Source: Halobellus limi (GTDB lineage: Archaea > Halobacteriota > Halobacteria > Halobacteriales > Haloferacaceae). Taken from it: 64,000 bases of DNA. This document shows positions 18,163 to 25,701 of the stretch, in pieces (within the stretch, counting starts at the first letter, position 1; the number at the start of each line of letters is the position of its first letter). The stretch is taken from positions 1,860,001 through 1,924,000 of the forward strand of contig NZ_CP031311.1 in assembly GCF_004799685.1 (NCBI RefSeq). The letters are read 5' to 3'. Made by a program: the position numbers and the translations under genes. The notes under the pieces were generated by a model. It was given only the letters and a program-made list of their open reading frames with translations, had not been told where the DNA came from and did not search any database.

Positions 18163-19239
18163 CTACGACGACGGCTCGGCCTCGGCGTAGAGGTTGAACG
18201 CCTCGAACACCGGCCGGTCGGTCATCGCGAGCAGCGTCGCCTCGCCGTGAGGTTCGTGGTGGTGGATCTCGTCCGGCGGGACGATGAAGATGTCCCACTT
18301 ACTCCACTCGAAGGCCTCGTCGCCGATGTGAGTGATACCCTCGCCGTCGATGACGAAGAACACCTCGGTCATGTTGTGGAAGTGCGGGTCGGTGTCCTCC
18401 TGCATCAACTGCGCGCGGAACGACATCGTCGGGAACAGCGGCGGTTCGCCGCTGGCGGGGTTGACGTACGAGAGGCTGTAGCCGTCGTTCGGGTTCGGGT
18501 CGTTGTTGTCGGCGCGCTGGTGCAGCGACTCGACCATCTCCTCCCACTGGAACCGGTAGGGCGGCGTCGGCTCCCGGTTCCCCTCGAAGGGACCGGGGAT
18601 GCCGTCCTCCTTGAGGTCCTCCTGCGCCCGGCCGCGACCGTACTGGGAGGCCCAGTAGCCCTGGCTCTTCGTGACCGGCTGGCGTTCGAGTTCGTGGTAC
18701 TCGAAGGTGTTCTTGGCGTTCAGCGAGTCGAGGACCAGCGGGAGGTCGAGCACGTCGAGCCACGCGGCGGTCTCGTCGCTCTCGTTGACGTGGTCGTGCC
18801 ACTCCCACTGCGGCGTCGTGATGAGGTCGTTGTCCTTCATCGGGAACTCCTCACCGGCGACGACCGTCTTCATATCCTCGTGGCCGTCGATCGTGAAGCG
18901 CAGCGCGTTCGCCCCGTGGCGGTGCGACGGCGCGGTCTCGCCCGGTGACACCGTCTGGATCCCGACGTAGATCGTGTTCGAGATGGCGTTCGCCGTGTTG
19001 ATCGGCACGGCGACCCGTCGCTGGAACCCCGGCGGCAGGTCCGCGATCGGGACGTCGCGTTCGATCGCGTCGATGGACTCCTTGATGTCGTCCCACTTCC
19101 AGATGTCCGCCTCCGGATCGTCGAGGACGGTACCCATCTCGTCTTCGACTTCCCAGAGCGGACGGAGGTCGTGCTCCTCGAGGATGCTCCGTGTATCGGA
19201 ACTCATCTCTAGGAGTTCCTCTGGCTCTTGCTGTGCCAT
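18163..19239 (-). CDS. Gentisate 1,2-dioxygenase-like bicupin
   Basis: The 358-residue protein has two cupin domains and matches gentisate 1,2-dioxygenases, Fe(II) enzymes that open 2,5-dihydroxybenzoate to maleylpyruvate. The N-terminal cupin has SHRHGANALRF with His 106 and His 108 and a third ligand in WEWHDH (His 148). The C-terminal cupin also keeps HFHNMTEVFFVIDG and a later HHH. The 1-hydroxy-2-naphthoate and salicylate dioxygenases share the fold, so the ring substrate could differ. Gentisate as the central intermediate has been described in haloarchaea such as Haloferax sp. D1227 and Haloarcula sp. D1. It has its own promoter (TTATTA about 27 bases before ATG) and lies beside the livKHM operon. 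Confidence 0.85.
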   Translation of the reverse strand: MAQQEPEELLEMSSDTRSILEEHDLRPLWEVEDEMGTVLDDPEADIWKWDDIKESIDAIERDVPIADLPPGFQRRVAVPINTANAISNTIYVGIQTVSPGETAPSHRHGANALRFTIDGHEDMKTVVAGEEFPMKDNDLITTPQWEWHDHVNESDETAAWLDVLDLPLVLDSLNAKNTFEYHELERQPVTKSQGYWASQYGRGRAQEDLKEDGIPGPFEGNREPTPPYRFQWEEMVESLHQRADNNDPNPNDGYSLSYVNPASGEPPLFPTMSFRAQLMQEDTDPHFHNMTEVFFVIDGEGITHIGDEAFEWSKWDIFIVPPDEIHHHEPHGEATLLAMTDRPVFEAFNLYAEAEPSS

Positions 19240-19363
19240 ACGCGATTATTCGTGAAACTCGATAATAAGTGTGTTGGAGGCTCGCACGCCACAAAACGGC
19301 ACAGGTGTCCCTCAGAACGGCCTGTACCGTGATTTCGACGACACCGACGACCGGGGCGCGCCC

Positions 19364-19558
19364 CTATGCGGTGGCTTCGGCGGTCTCTGTCGACTGCGCC
19401 TCGAAGACCTCCTCGGTGCTGAAGAGCGACCGACAGTCCTCACACACCATCTGTCGCTGGATCGCGTACTCCCAGAGCTTACCGCCGCAGTTCAGACAGT
19501 CGAAGTGCGCCTCGACGAACGGGTCATTGGTCGCGTACGGGTTCTCGAACTCCGCCAT
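19364..19558 (-). CDS. Small zinc-ribbon protein
   Basis: This 64-residue acidic protein has two Cys pairs, CLNCG (about residues 22-26) and CEDC (about 39-42), the spacing of a rubredoxin-like zinc knuckle. Haloarchaea encode many such very small two-CPxCG-type proteins, some of which affect growth or regulation, but no function can be given. It has a TATA-like TTTTAGG about 27 bases upstream of the ATG, supporting it as a real gene despite its size. It lies between gentisate dioxygenase and the dispersed element copy B. Confidence 0.72.
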   Translation of the reverse strand: MAEFENPYATNDPFVEAHFDCLNCGGKLWEYAIQRQMVCEDCRSLFSTEEVFEAQSTETAEATA

Positions 19559-19615
19559 ACACCGAGTTACTCGCGTAATTCCTAAAAGCGTATCGCCGGG
19601 TCCGACGCTCCCGGC

Positions 19616-19786
19616 GAGGGTTTATATACGATACCGGGACCAGACGGCCCGTGAGTTGACGACCACCCCGCGCCGGGTCGCGGTTGCTCGGCACGTCGGC
19701 GCGGGAACCGAGCGGGGAACGGAACCGGCGGCGACGCCGCCGGCGAACGCCTCGCGAGCGGGTGCCGACTGTTCGCCAACCACTCC
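19616..19786 (+). repeat. Dispersed intergenic element, copy B (candidate structured RNA)
   Basis: Partner of 8602-8767. It begins with GGTTTATATACGATACCGGGACCA, here described in two parts: a TATA-like GTTTATATA and a GGGACCA block. The hairpin has arms 19667-19674 (CCCGCGCC) and 19698-19705 (GGCGCGGG) around a 23-base loop that differs from copy A at only two positions. The 3' block CGGGTGCCGACTGTTCGCC is shared exactly. It fills most of the 320-base gap between the zinc protein and the thioesterase gene; no protein frame there looks real. Confidence 0.5.
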
Positions 19787-19881
19787 CGGTCGACCGAGCG
19801 CGGTCGCTCCGCTCGCGGAGGGAGCCGGCGTCGCGGCGCCACACGGGGTCCGGAGAAAGCCGTCCCGTACTCTCGCTGCGA

Positions 19882-20283
19882 TTACTCCTCGGCGTACTCG
19901 ACGAACTTCGAGTGGATCTCCTCGGGGATCTCGACGGCGCCGCCGCCGCCGGTCTCGGCGCAGACGCGCTGTTCGTATCCCGAGAACGCGAGCGTGTCGC
20001 CGTTGTACGCCTCGTACTCGAACCGGACGGCCCGCGTGCTGGGGTCCGGCGTCAGCGTCATCCGGACGTCGTCGCCCGCGTGGAGCGGCGCCTTGAACTC
20101 GAACTGCATATCGACGAGCGGGAACCCGAAGTCGTAGTTCTCCGTGAGCTCCCAGAAGGGATAGCCGATCTCCTGCATGAACATGTCCGAGGTCTCGTGG
20201 AGCGCGTCCACGATGCGGGGGTAGTGAGCGATGCCGTGCGGGTCGGTGTCCGAGAACCGGACCGTCCAGGTGCGTTCGTACAT
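19882..20283 (-). CDS. Hotdog-fold acyl-CoA thioesterase (4HBT-like)
   Basis: The 133-residue protein has the 4-hydroxybenzoyl-CoA thioesterase pattern: VRFSDTDPHGIAHYPR at residues 8-23, where Asp 14 is the likely catalytic acid, followed by the long central helix and the ADDVRM-like strand. It should hydrolyse an acyl- or aryl-CoA. Its ATG overlaps the TAA of the upstream ADP-forming synthetase beta subunit by one base, so it is the last gene of that operon. A thioesterase next to an acyl-CoA synthetase would let the cell release a free acid such as gentisate from its CoA ester, which is inference. Confidence 0.82.
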   Translation of the reverse strand: MYERTWTVRFSDTDPHGIAHYPRIVDALHETSDMFMQEIGYPFWELTENYDFGFPLVDMQFEFKAPLHAGDDVRMTLTPDPSTRAVRFEYEAYNGDTLAFSGYEQRVCAETGGGGAVEIPEEIHSKFVEYAEE

Positions 20284-20990
20284 TATCGTTCCTCGAGTAC
20301 GACCAGCGCATCGAGCGCCATCACTCCATCGGTCGTCGCAAGAACTGGATTGACGTCGAGTTCGGCGATCGGGTGGTCGTCGACCAGGTCGCCGACGGCT
20401 ACGATCACCTCCGCGAGACGCTGCACGTCCGCGGGGTCGCTCCCGCGGTAGCCCGAGAGCAGCGGCGCGGACTGCAGTTCCGCGAGCATCCCGCGGGCCT
20501 CGGCGGCGTCGATCGGGGCGATCCGGTGGCTGGTGTCCTCGAAGATCTCGGTGAAGACGCCGCCCAGCCCGGTGAGTACGACCGGACCGAAGGACGGGTC
20601 CCGGACCCCGCCGACGATCACCTCGGTCCCTCGTTCCAGGTCCGCCGCCGCCTCGACGAGGACGTCGGCCTCGATTCCGCGCTCCGCCGCGGCGTCGAAG
20701 ATCGCCTCGACGGCCCCTCGAACCGCGTCGGGGGTGTCGAGACCGACGGCGACGCCGACGCCGCCGGCCCACTCGCTCTTGTGCGTGACGTCCGGCGAGG
20801 ACACCTTGACGACCGCCGGGTAGCCGACGGTCTCGGCCGCCTCGACCGCCTCGTCGACGCCCGAACACACCTCGAACGAGGGCGTGTCGACGCCGACCGA
20901 CGCGAGGAGCCGCTTCCCCTCGGCCTCGGTCAGCGTGTCCCGGCCGTCGGCGCGAGCGGCGGCGATCGGTTCCGGGAGGGCCTCACTCAT
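20283..20990 (-). CDS. Acyl-CoA synthetase (ADP/NDP-forming), ATP-grasp beta subunit
   Basis: The 235-residue subunit is an ATP-grasp domain: GYPAVVKVSSPDVTHKSE (about 57-74), GGV repeats, then EVIVGGVRDPSFGPVVLTGLGG and a C-terminal IAELDVNPVL. It matches the beta part of archaeal acetate-CoA ligase (ADP-forming), which conserves the energy of an acyl-CoA thioester as ATP. It overlaps the alpha gene by 8 bases and the thioesterase gene by one. Confidence 0.88.
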   Translation of the reverse strand: MSEALPEPIAAARADGRDTLTEAEGKRLLASVGVDTPSFEVCSGVDEAVEAAETVGYPAVVKVSSPDVTHKSEWAGGVGVAVGLDTPDAVRGAVEAIFDAAAERGIEADVLVEAAADLERGTEVIVGGVRDPSFGPVVLTGLGGVFTEIFEDTSHRIAPIDAAEARGMLAELQSAPLLSGYRGSDPADVQRLAEVIVAVGDLVDDHPIAELDVNPVLATTDGVMALDALVVLEER

Positions 20991-22455
20991 CGGTCGACAC
21001 CTCCTCGTCGGCAGCCCCGGCAGGCGCGTGCCCGTCGGCGGCGGCTCCAGCAGACGCGTTCCCGTCGGTGACGACCCCGGCAGGCGTCGATCCGCCGTCG
21101 GCGACGCGGTCGTCGCCGTGTAACTGCGCGTACCGGGCGAGCGCGCCGGCGGCCTCGGCCGCGCGTTCGGGCGTCTCGAAGAACGGCACGCCGACGTCTT
21201 TCAGCGCCTCGCGCTCGTCGGCCAGATCCTCTTCGATCCCCTCGGTCGCGAACAGCACGGGCTTGTCGACGCGTTCTGCGAGACCGTCGAGTTCCTCGAC
21301 CGGCAGACCGAGCGCCGCCTCGAACAGTTCGTAGACGAGGACGATGTCGATCCGGTCGTCCTCGGCGACGGCAGTGACGACGTCGCCGAACGCGGGCATC
21401 GGCCGGCCGGTGTCGACGGGGTTGTCGGCGTAGGTGATTCCGGGGAGGATCTCGTCGACGCGTTCCTGGGTCGCCTCCGTCAGCTCCGGAAGCCGCCCGC
21501 CGGCGCGCTGGATGCGGTCGGTGATGATGATGCCCGGGCCCGCCTGGGCGGTCACGACTCCGACGTTCGGGCCGTCCGGGGTGGGAGAGTTCCCGAGCGC
21601 CGCGGCGGCGTCCAGCAGGTCGTCGGTGGCGTCGACCGTCGGGACGCCGTACTGGGCGAACCCCGCGGTGTACAGCTCGTGATCGCCCGTGAGCGCGCCC
21701 GTGTGCGACTCGGCGAAGTCGCCGACGTCGGACTGGCCGACCTTGTACGCGATCACCGGCGTGTCGCTCTCGCGGCAGGCTTCGAGCAGCCGGCGGCCGT
21801 CGTCGGTCCCCTCGACGTGGAGGGCGATGGCGTCCGTCCGGTCGTCGCCGTCGAAGTACTCGACGGTCTCGGCGAAGCCGACGTTGGCCCGGTTCCCGAG
21901 GCCGACCATCGCGGAGATGCCGCGTCCCTGTCGCCGCGACTGGAACGCCAGGACGTGTGCGACACCGCCGCTCTGGGCGATGACCGCAGTGTTCCCCGCC
22001 GGGATCTCCTCGGCGCCGCTGGCGAACGTGCACCGCAGGTCGGTCCCGGGGACCAGAAACCCGCTGGTGTTCGGTCCGAGCAGCGAGATGTCGTACTCCT
22101 CGGCGATCTCGACGATAGCCGCCTGTAGCTCCTCGCCCTCCTCGCCGGCCTCGGCGAACCCGCTGGCGTAGATGACGGCCGCGCCGATGCCCGCCTCCCC
22201 GCACTCCTCGAGCACGTCCGGTGTCGCCGGTCCCGGGACACAACAGAGCGCGAGGTCGACGTCGCCGTCGATTTCGGTCACCGAGGGGACGAACGTCGAG
22301 CCGAACAGCTCCCCCGTGGCGGAGGGGTTCACCGGATACACCGGCCCGTCGAACTCCGCGGCGTTCGCCATCGCTTCGTACCCGATCTTTCCCTCGGTCG
22401 CCGACGCGCCGACGACGGCGATCCCCGAGGGGTCGAAGAGCTGTCTGAGAGTCAC
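20983..22455 (-). CDS. Acyl-CoA synthetase (ADP/NDP-forming), CoA-binding alpha subunit
   Basis: The 490-residue subunit has an N-terminal CoA-binding Rossmann domain (SGIAVVGASATEGKIG) followed by two succinyl-CoA-synthetase-like domains; GPNTSGF, QSGGVAHVLA and AESHTGALTG are present, the last holding the His that in the family is phosphorylated during catalysis. With the beta subunit it interconverts acyl-CoA + ADP + phosphate and acid + CoA + ATP. The GTG at 22455 is chosen because GGAGG sits four bases upstream and the Rossmann strand begins at once; the longer frame to 22515 lacks support. The last 35 residues are a low-complexity Ala/Gly/Asp tail with repeated PAG/SAG units. Confidence 0.87.
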   Translation of the reverse strand: MTLRQLFDPSGIAVVGASATEGKIGYEAMANAAEFDGPVYPVNPSATGELFGSTFVPSVTEIDGDVDLALCCVPGPATPDVLEECGEAGIGAAVIYASGFAEAGEEGEELQAAIVEIAEEYDISLLGPNTSGFLVPGTDLRCTFASGAEEIPAGNTAVIAQSGGVAHVLAFQSRRQGRGISAMVGLGNRANVGFAETVEYFDGDDRTDAIALHVEGTDDGRRLLEACRESDTPVIAYKVGQSDVGDFAESHTGALTGDHELYTAGFAQYGVPTVDATDDLLDAAAALGNSPTPDGPNVGVVTAQAGPGIIITDRIQRAGGRLPELTEATQERVDEILPGITYADNPVDTGRPMPAFGDVVTAVAEDDRIDIVLVYELFEAALGLPVEELDGLAERVDKPVLFATEGIEEDLADEREALKDVGVPFFETPERAAEAAGALARYAQLHGDDRVADGGSTPAGVVTDGNASAGAAADGHAPAGAADEEVSTDE

Positions 22456-22628
22456 GTTCCCTCCTATACCGAATACCGTCAAAGCGTTTTCCCCCGTGGT
22501 CGACACCAGTCCCACACGACTCGCCGAGCGGAGGGCGCTTTCGCACTCTGGATCGGGGCCGAGGCCGCTGTCGGATCGGCCGTGACCGCTCTCCTCGACT
22601 CACGGCATCTCTTCGGCTATTCCGTAAG

Positions 22629-22634
22629 TTTATC
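22629..22634 (+). promoter_or_regulatory. TATA box for leaderless livG
   Basis: TTTATC lies 26-31 bases before the ATG at 22660, fixing that start and showing livG has its own promoter away from the livKHM operon. Confidence 0.55.
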
Positions 22635-22659
22635 ATCTTGGGTTGGATATCGATCGATA

Positions 22660-23409
22660 ATGACGTTACTGGAAGGACGAGGGCTGACGAAGAAGTTCGG
22701 CGGGGTCGTCGCCATCGAGGACGTCTCCTTCACCGTCGACCGCGGCGAGGCCGTCGGGCTCATCGGTCCGAACGGCGCCGGAAAGAGTACGCTGTTCCGG
22801 ACGATCACCGGCGTGCACCCGCCGACGGAGGGAGAGGTGTTCTTCGACGGCGAGAACATCACAGGCGAGTCGCAACACGAGATCTGCCACCGCGGGATGG
22901 CGAAGACCCACCAGATCGTCCGGCCGTTCGAGAGCCTTTCGCTCCTCGAAAACGTCACCGTCGGCGCGTCCTTCGGCGGCCGCAAGTTCGACGACCCCAG
23001 AGAGCGAGCCGCGGAGATGCTTGAGTTCGTCGGGCTCGACGAGCAGATGCACGCCGACGTGGGCGAACTCAGCGTCGGCCAACTCAAGCGCCTCGAGATC
23101 GCGCGCGTGCTCGCGACCGATCCCGAGATGGTCCTCTTCGACGAGGTCGCCGGCGGGCTCGACCCCGAGGAGACAGAGGGCATCATCGACCTCGTCGGCG
23201 ACATCATCGACGAGGGGAAGACGGTGTTCCTCATCGACCACGTGATGCGCGCGCTGATGAGCGTCAGCGAGCGCGTGATGGTGCTCGACAACGGGAAACT
23301 CATCGCGGAGGGAACGCCGGAGGAGATCCAGAACGACGACCAGGTCATCGAGGCCTACCTGGGCGAGCACGCCGGGAAGGACCTCTCGGACGCGATCGCC
23401 GAGAGCTGA
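22660..23409 (+). CDS. livG: Branched-chain amino acid-type ABC importer, ATPase LivG
   Basis: The 249-residue ATPase has Walker A GPNGAGKST (about 38-46), the signature LSVGQLKRLE (Gly-Gly replaced by Val-Gly) and Walker B MVLFDEVAGGLDP. The length and the VIEAYLGEH ending are LivG-like. It most likely pairs with LivF at 13978 and LivHM, because the second Liv set in the window has its own livG. Its separation by the gentisate dioxygenase and synthetase genes is unusual. Confidence 0.9.
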   Translation: MTLLEGRGLTKKFGGVVAIEDVSFTVDRGEAVGLIGPNGAGKSTLFRTITGVHPPTEGEVFFDGENITGESQHEICHRGMAKTHQIVRPFESLSLLENVTVGASFGGRKFDDPRERAAEMLEFVGLDEQMHADVGELSVGQLKRLEIARVLATDPEMVLFDEVAGGLDPEETEGIIDLVGDIIDEGKTVFLIDHVMRALMSVSERVMVLDNGKLIAEGTPEEIQNDDQVIEAYLGEHAGKDLSDAIAES

Positions 23410-23415
23410 AGTCGA

Positions 23416-23421
23416 TTTTTT
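23416..23421 (+). terminator. U-tract terminator after livG
   Basis: A T6 run follows the livG stop by 7 bases, the usual form of archaeal termination signals. Only 18 bases remain to the convergent hydrolase stop. Confidence 0.4.
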
Positions 23422-23439
23422 CGAGAACTCCTCGCCCGC

Positions 23440-24078
23440 CTACCGCTTCCCGGCGAAGTCGACGAACGCCGCGATCTTCTCGCTCGCGCCCTCGGTCACG
23501 CTCGACCCGTGGTAGACGAGGCCGACGTCGAACTCGTACTCCAGCAGTCGCGAGAGCGACTCGTCGGCCGTCGCGACGTCCGCGGAGTAGTACGCCGTCG
23601 GGAGGACGAAGTACCCCGCCGGGAGTCCCCTGGCGTCCGACCCGAACAGGGCGTCCCCGAGGACGGCGACGCCGCTCGCCTCGTCGACGAGCGCGTGATG
23701 GCCGTCGGCGTGCCCCGGCACGTGGACGGCCGTGAACGTCCCCACCCGGTCGCCGTCGCCGAAGCGGTGGTCCACCGCGACGTCGACGGCGACGCCCTCG
23801 GGAACCCACGTCTCCAGGTCGAAGCGTTCGACGAGACCCGCCAGGCCGCCCACGTGGTCGGGGTCGCCGTGCGTGATCACGATCCGCTCGGGCGTGATCC
23901 CCAGCGAATCGAGCGCGGCGGCGACGACGTCGACGGTGTCATCGAAGCCGGCGTCGACGAGCGTCGGCGTCTCGCCGTCGACACAGAAGACGCGCCAGCG
24001 GGCGTCGTCGGCCTCTTTCACGGTGATGTCGTAGACGTCCGGTGCGGTCTCCGTCACGGCCGGGTCGGTGTCCGTCAT
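23440..24078 (-). CDS. MBL-fold metallo-hydrolase
   Basis: The 212-residue protein has the metallo-beta-lactamase fold: LVDAGF at about 49-54, the metal motif THGDPDH at 69-75, HVPGHADGHH and a GDALF segment carrying the bridging Asp. The usual HxHxDH is here HxDxDH, with Asp 72 in place of the second His. Glyoxalase II-like thioester hydrolases and lactonases are the nearest types, but no substrate can be assigned. Start 24078 is chosen because GTTTAAC lies about 27 bases upstream; a longer frame to 24405 has no supporting signal. Confidence 0.83.
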   Translation of the reverse strand: MTDTDPAVTETAPDVYDITVKEADDARWRVFCVDGETPTLVDAGFDDTVDVVAAALDSLGITPERIVITHGDPDHVGGLAGLVERFDLETWVPEGVAVDVAVDHRFGDGDRVGTFTAVHVPGHADGHHALVDEASGVAVLGDALFGSDARGLPAGYFVLPTAYYSADVATADESLSRLLEYEFDVGLVYHGSSVTEGASEKIAAFVDFAGKR

Positions 24079-24208
24079 CACCCGTGTGTACGCCGCCGCG
24101 GGTGTTAAACCTACACTGTGAGTCCGAACGGATTCGGCGGGTGATCCGCCGACTGCGGACGCATCGACACCCCTATTGTGGTCCACGGTGACACGACGGA
24201 CACGAACG

Positions 24209-25618
24209 ATGACAGATGGAATCCCGGCGCGGGCACGCGGTGCGCTCCCGGTCGATCCCTCCTGGCTCGCGCTGCCTGCGGGCGTTCTCGTCGCCGGCGC
24301 GGTTCTCCAGTTCGCGCCGCTGTCGGCCGAGGCCGCTCGAATGCTCGCGATCACGCTGTTCTGCGTCGCGATGTGGATCGGGTCGCCGGTGGACCCGTGG
24401 TTCACCGCGCTGATCGGGATCGGGCTGATCGGCGTGGGGTTCTCGGCCGAACTCGCGCTGACGGGCTTTCAGTCGCCCGCGACGTGGCTGGTCGTCGTCG
24501 GCCTCCTCATCGGCGAGGCCGCGACGGCCAGCGGACTGGCCGGCCTCGTCGAGCGGACCTCGTTGCACCGGATGCCGGACCGGATTGCCACCGACGCCGT
24601 CGCCGTCTACCGCTATCTGCTGGTCGTCCTCTCGGTCGGGAGCCTGGCGCTCGCGGTGTTGGTCCCCTCTTCGCTGGTGCGGGTGCTGATCCTCGCGCCG
24701 ATCCTCAAGTCGCTGGGCGACCTGTTCACCGAGCGGAGCGCGAAGATCGGGATCTTCCTCGGCCCGCTGTTCGCGACCTACTACGGGGCGTCGGGCGTCC
24801 TGACCGGGTCGCTGGCGAACATCATCGTCACCGGGCTCGTCGAGTCGAGCGGCGGGCCGGCGATCTCCTGGACGGAGTGGACGCTCTGGATGGGACCGGT
24901 GATGGGGATCGGCCGAGTCGTCGTCGTCGTCGCCGTCACGTACCTCCTGTATCGGCCCCGCGACAGGGACGCGATCGACGCTCCCGAACGTCTCGAATCT
25001 GTCTCCGCGTCGCCCGAGGAGCGACGGATGCTCCTCTTTCTCCTCGTCGGCGTCGCGGTCTGGGCGACGGACTTCGCCCACGGCCTGCACCCGCTCTTCG
25101 GCGCGGTCGTCGTCGCGCTCCTGTCGTTTTCCCCGCGGATCGGCGTCATCGACCACGAGGCGATCGGCGAGACCGACTTCTCGATCCTCTTCTTCCTCGG
25201 CGCGATCTTCGCCATCGCGGAGGGCCTCCAGCGGACCGCCTTCACCGACCTGGCCGCCGAGACGATGCTCTCGTACCTGCCGAGCGATCCGTCCCTGCCG
25301 CTCGTCTTGGTGTTCGTCGTCGTCGTCTCGATGTCGCTCGCGTTCGTGATGGAAGGGATGGCCGTCGCGAGCGTGATCACGCCCGTCTTCGTCTCCTTCG
25401 CGACCAGCGCGGGGATCCCGCTCGTCCCCGTCGCGATGATCGAGAGCGTCGCCCTGAACGCGTACTTCTTCCCGTACCAGTCGGCCGTGCTGGTCGCGAT
25501 GCTCGGACTCGGCGTCGTCGACACGATGGAGCTGAGTCGGATGGCTGGACTCTGTACGGTCGCGACGCTCGTGTTCCTGCTGCCGATTCAGATCGCGATG
25601 TTCACGTTCCTGTTCTGA
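24209..25618 (+). CDS. SLC13/DASS family anion permease
   Basis: The 469-residue membrane protein has about 11-12 spans. Features of the divalent anion:sodium symporter group include the early PVDPWFTALIGIG, VVVGLLIGEAATASGL, the re-entrant-loop-like YYGASGVLTGSLANIIVTG and the C-terminal SVALNAYFFPYQSAVLVAMLG. These carriers import dicarboxylates, citrate or sulfate with Na+. The ATG at 24209 is preferred to an upstream frame at 24176 because the hydrophilic N terminus begins there. It is divergent from the MBL hydrolase. Confidence 0.82.
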   Translation: MTDGIPARARGALPVDPSWLALPAGVLVAGAVLQFAPLSAEAARMLAITLFCVAMWIGSPVDPWFTALIGIGLIGVGFSAELALTGFQSPATWLVVVGLLIGEAATASGLAGLVERTSLHRMPDRIATDAVAVYRYLLVVLSVGSLALAVLVPSSLVRVLILAPILKSLGDLFTERSAKIGIFLGPLFATYYGASGVLTGSLANIIVTGLVESSGGPAISWTEWTLWMGPVMGIGRVVVVVAVTYLLYRPRDRDAIDAPERLESVSASPEERRMLLFLLVGVAVWATDFAHGLHPLFGAVVVALLSFSPRIGVIDHEAIGETDFSILFFLGAIFAIAEGLQRTAFTDLAAETMLSYLPSDPSLPLVLVFVVVVSMSLAFVMEGMAVASVITPVFVSFATSAGIPLVPVAMIESVALNAYFFPYQSAVLVAMLGLGVVDTMELSRMAGLCTVATLVFLLPIQIAMFTFLF

Positions 25619-25701
25619 GCGCCGCCGGACGCGCGTTCACGGGGCGGTCCCCGCCGCTCCCCACCGACGACCGCGTTTTGAAATAGAAAATCCGACGCCG
25701 G

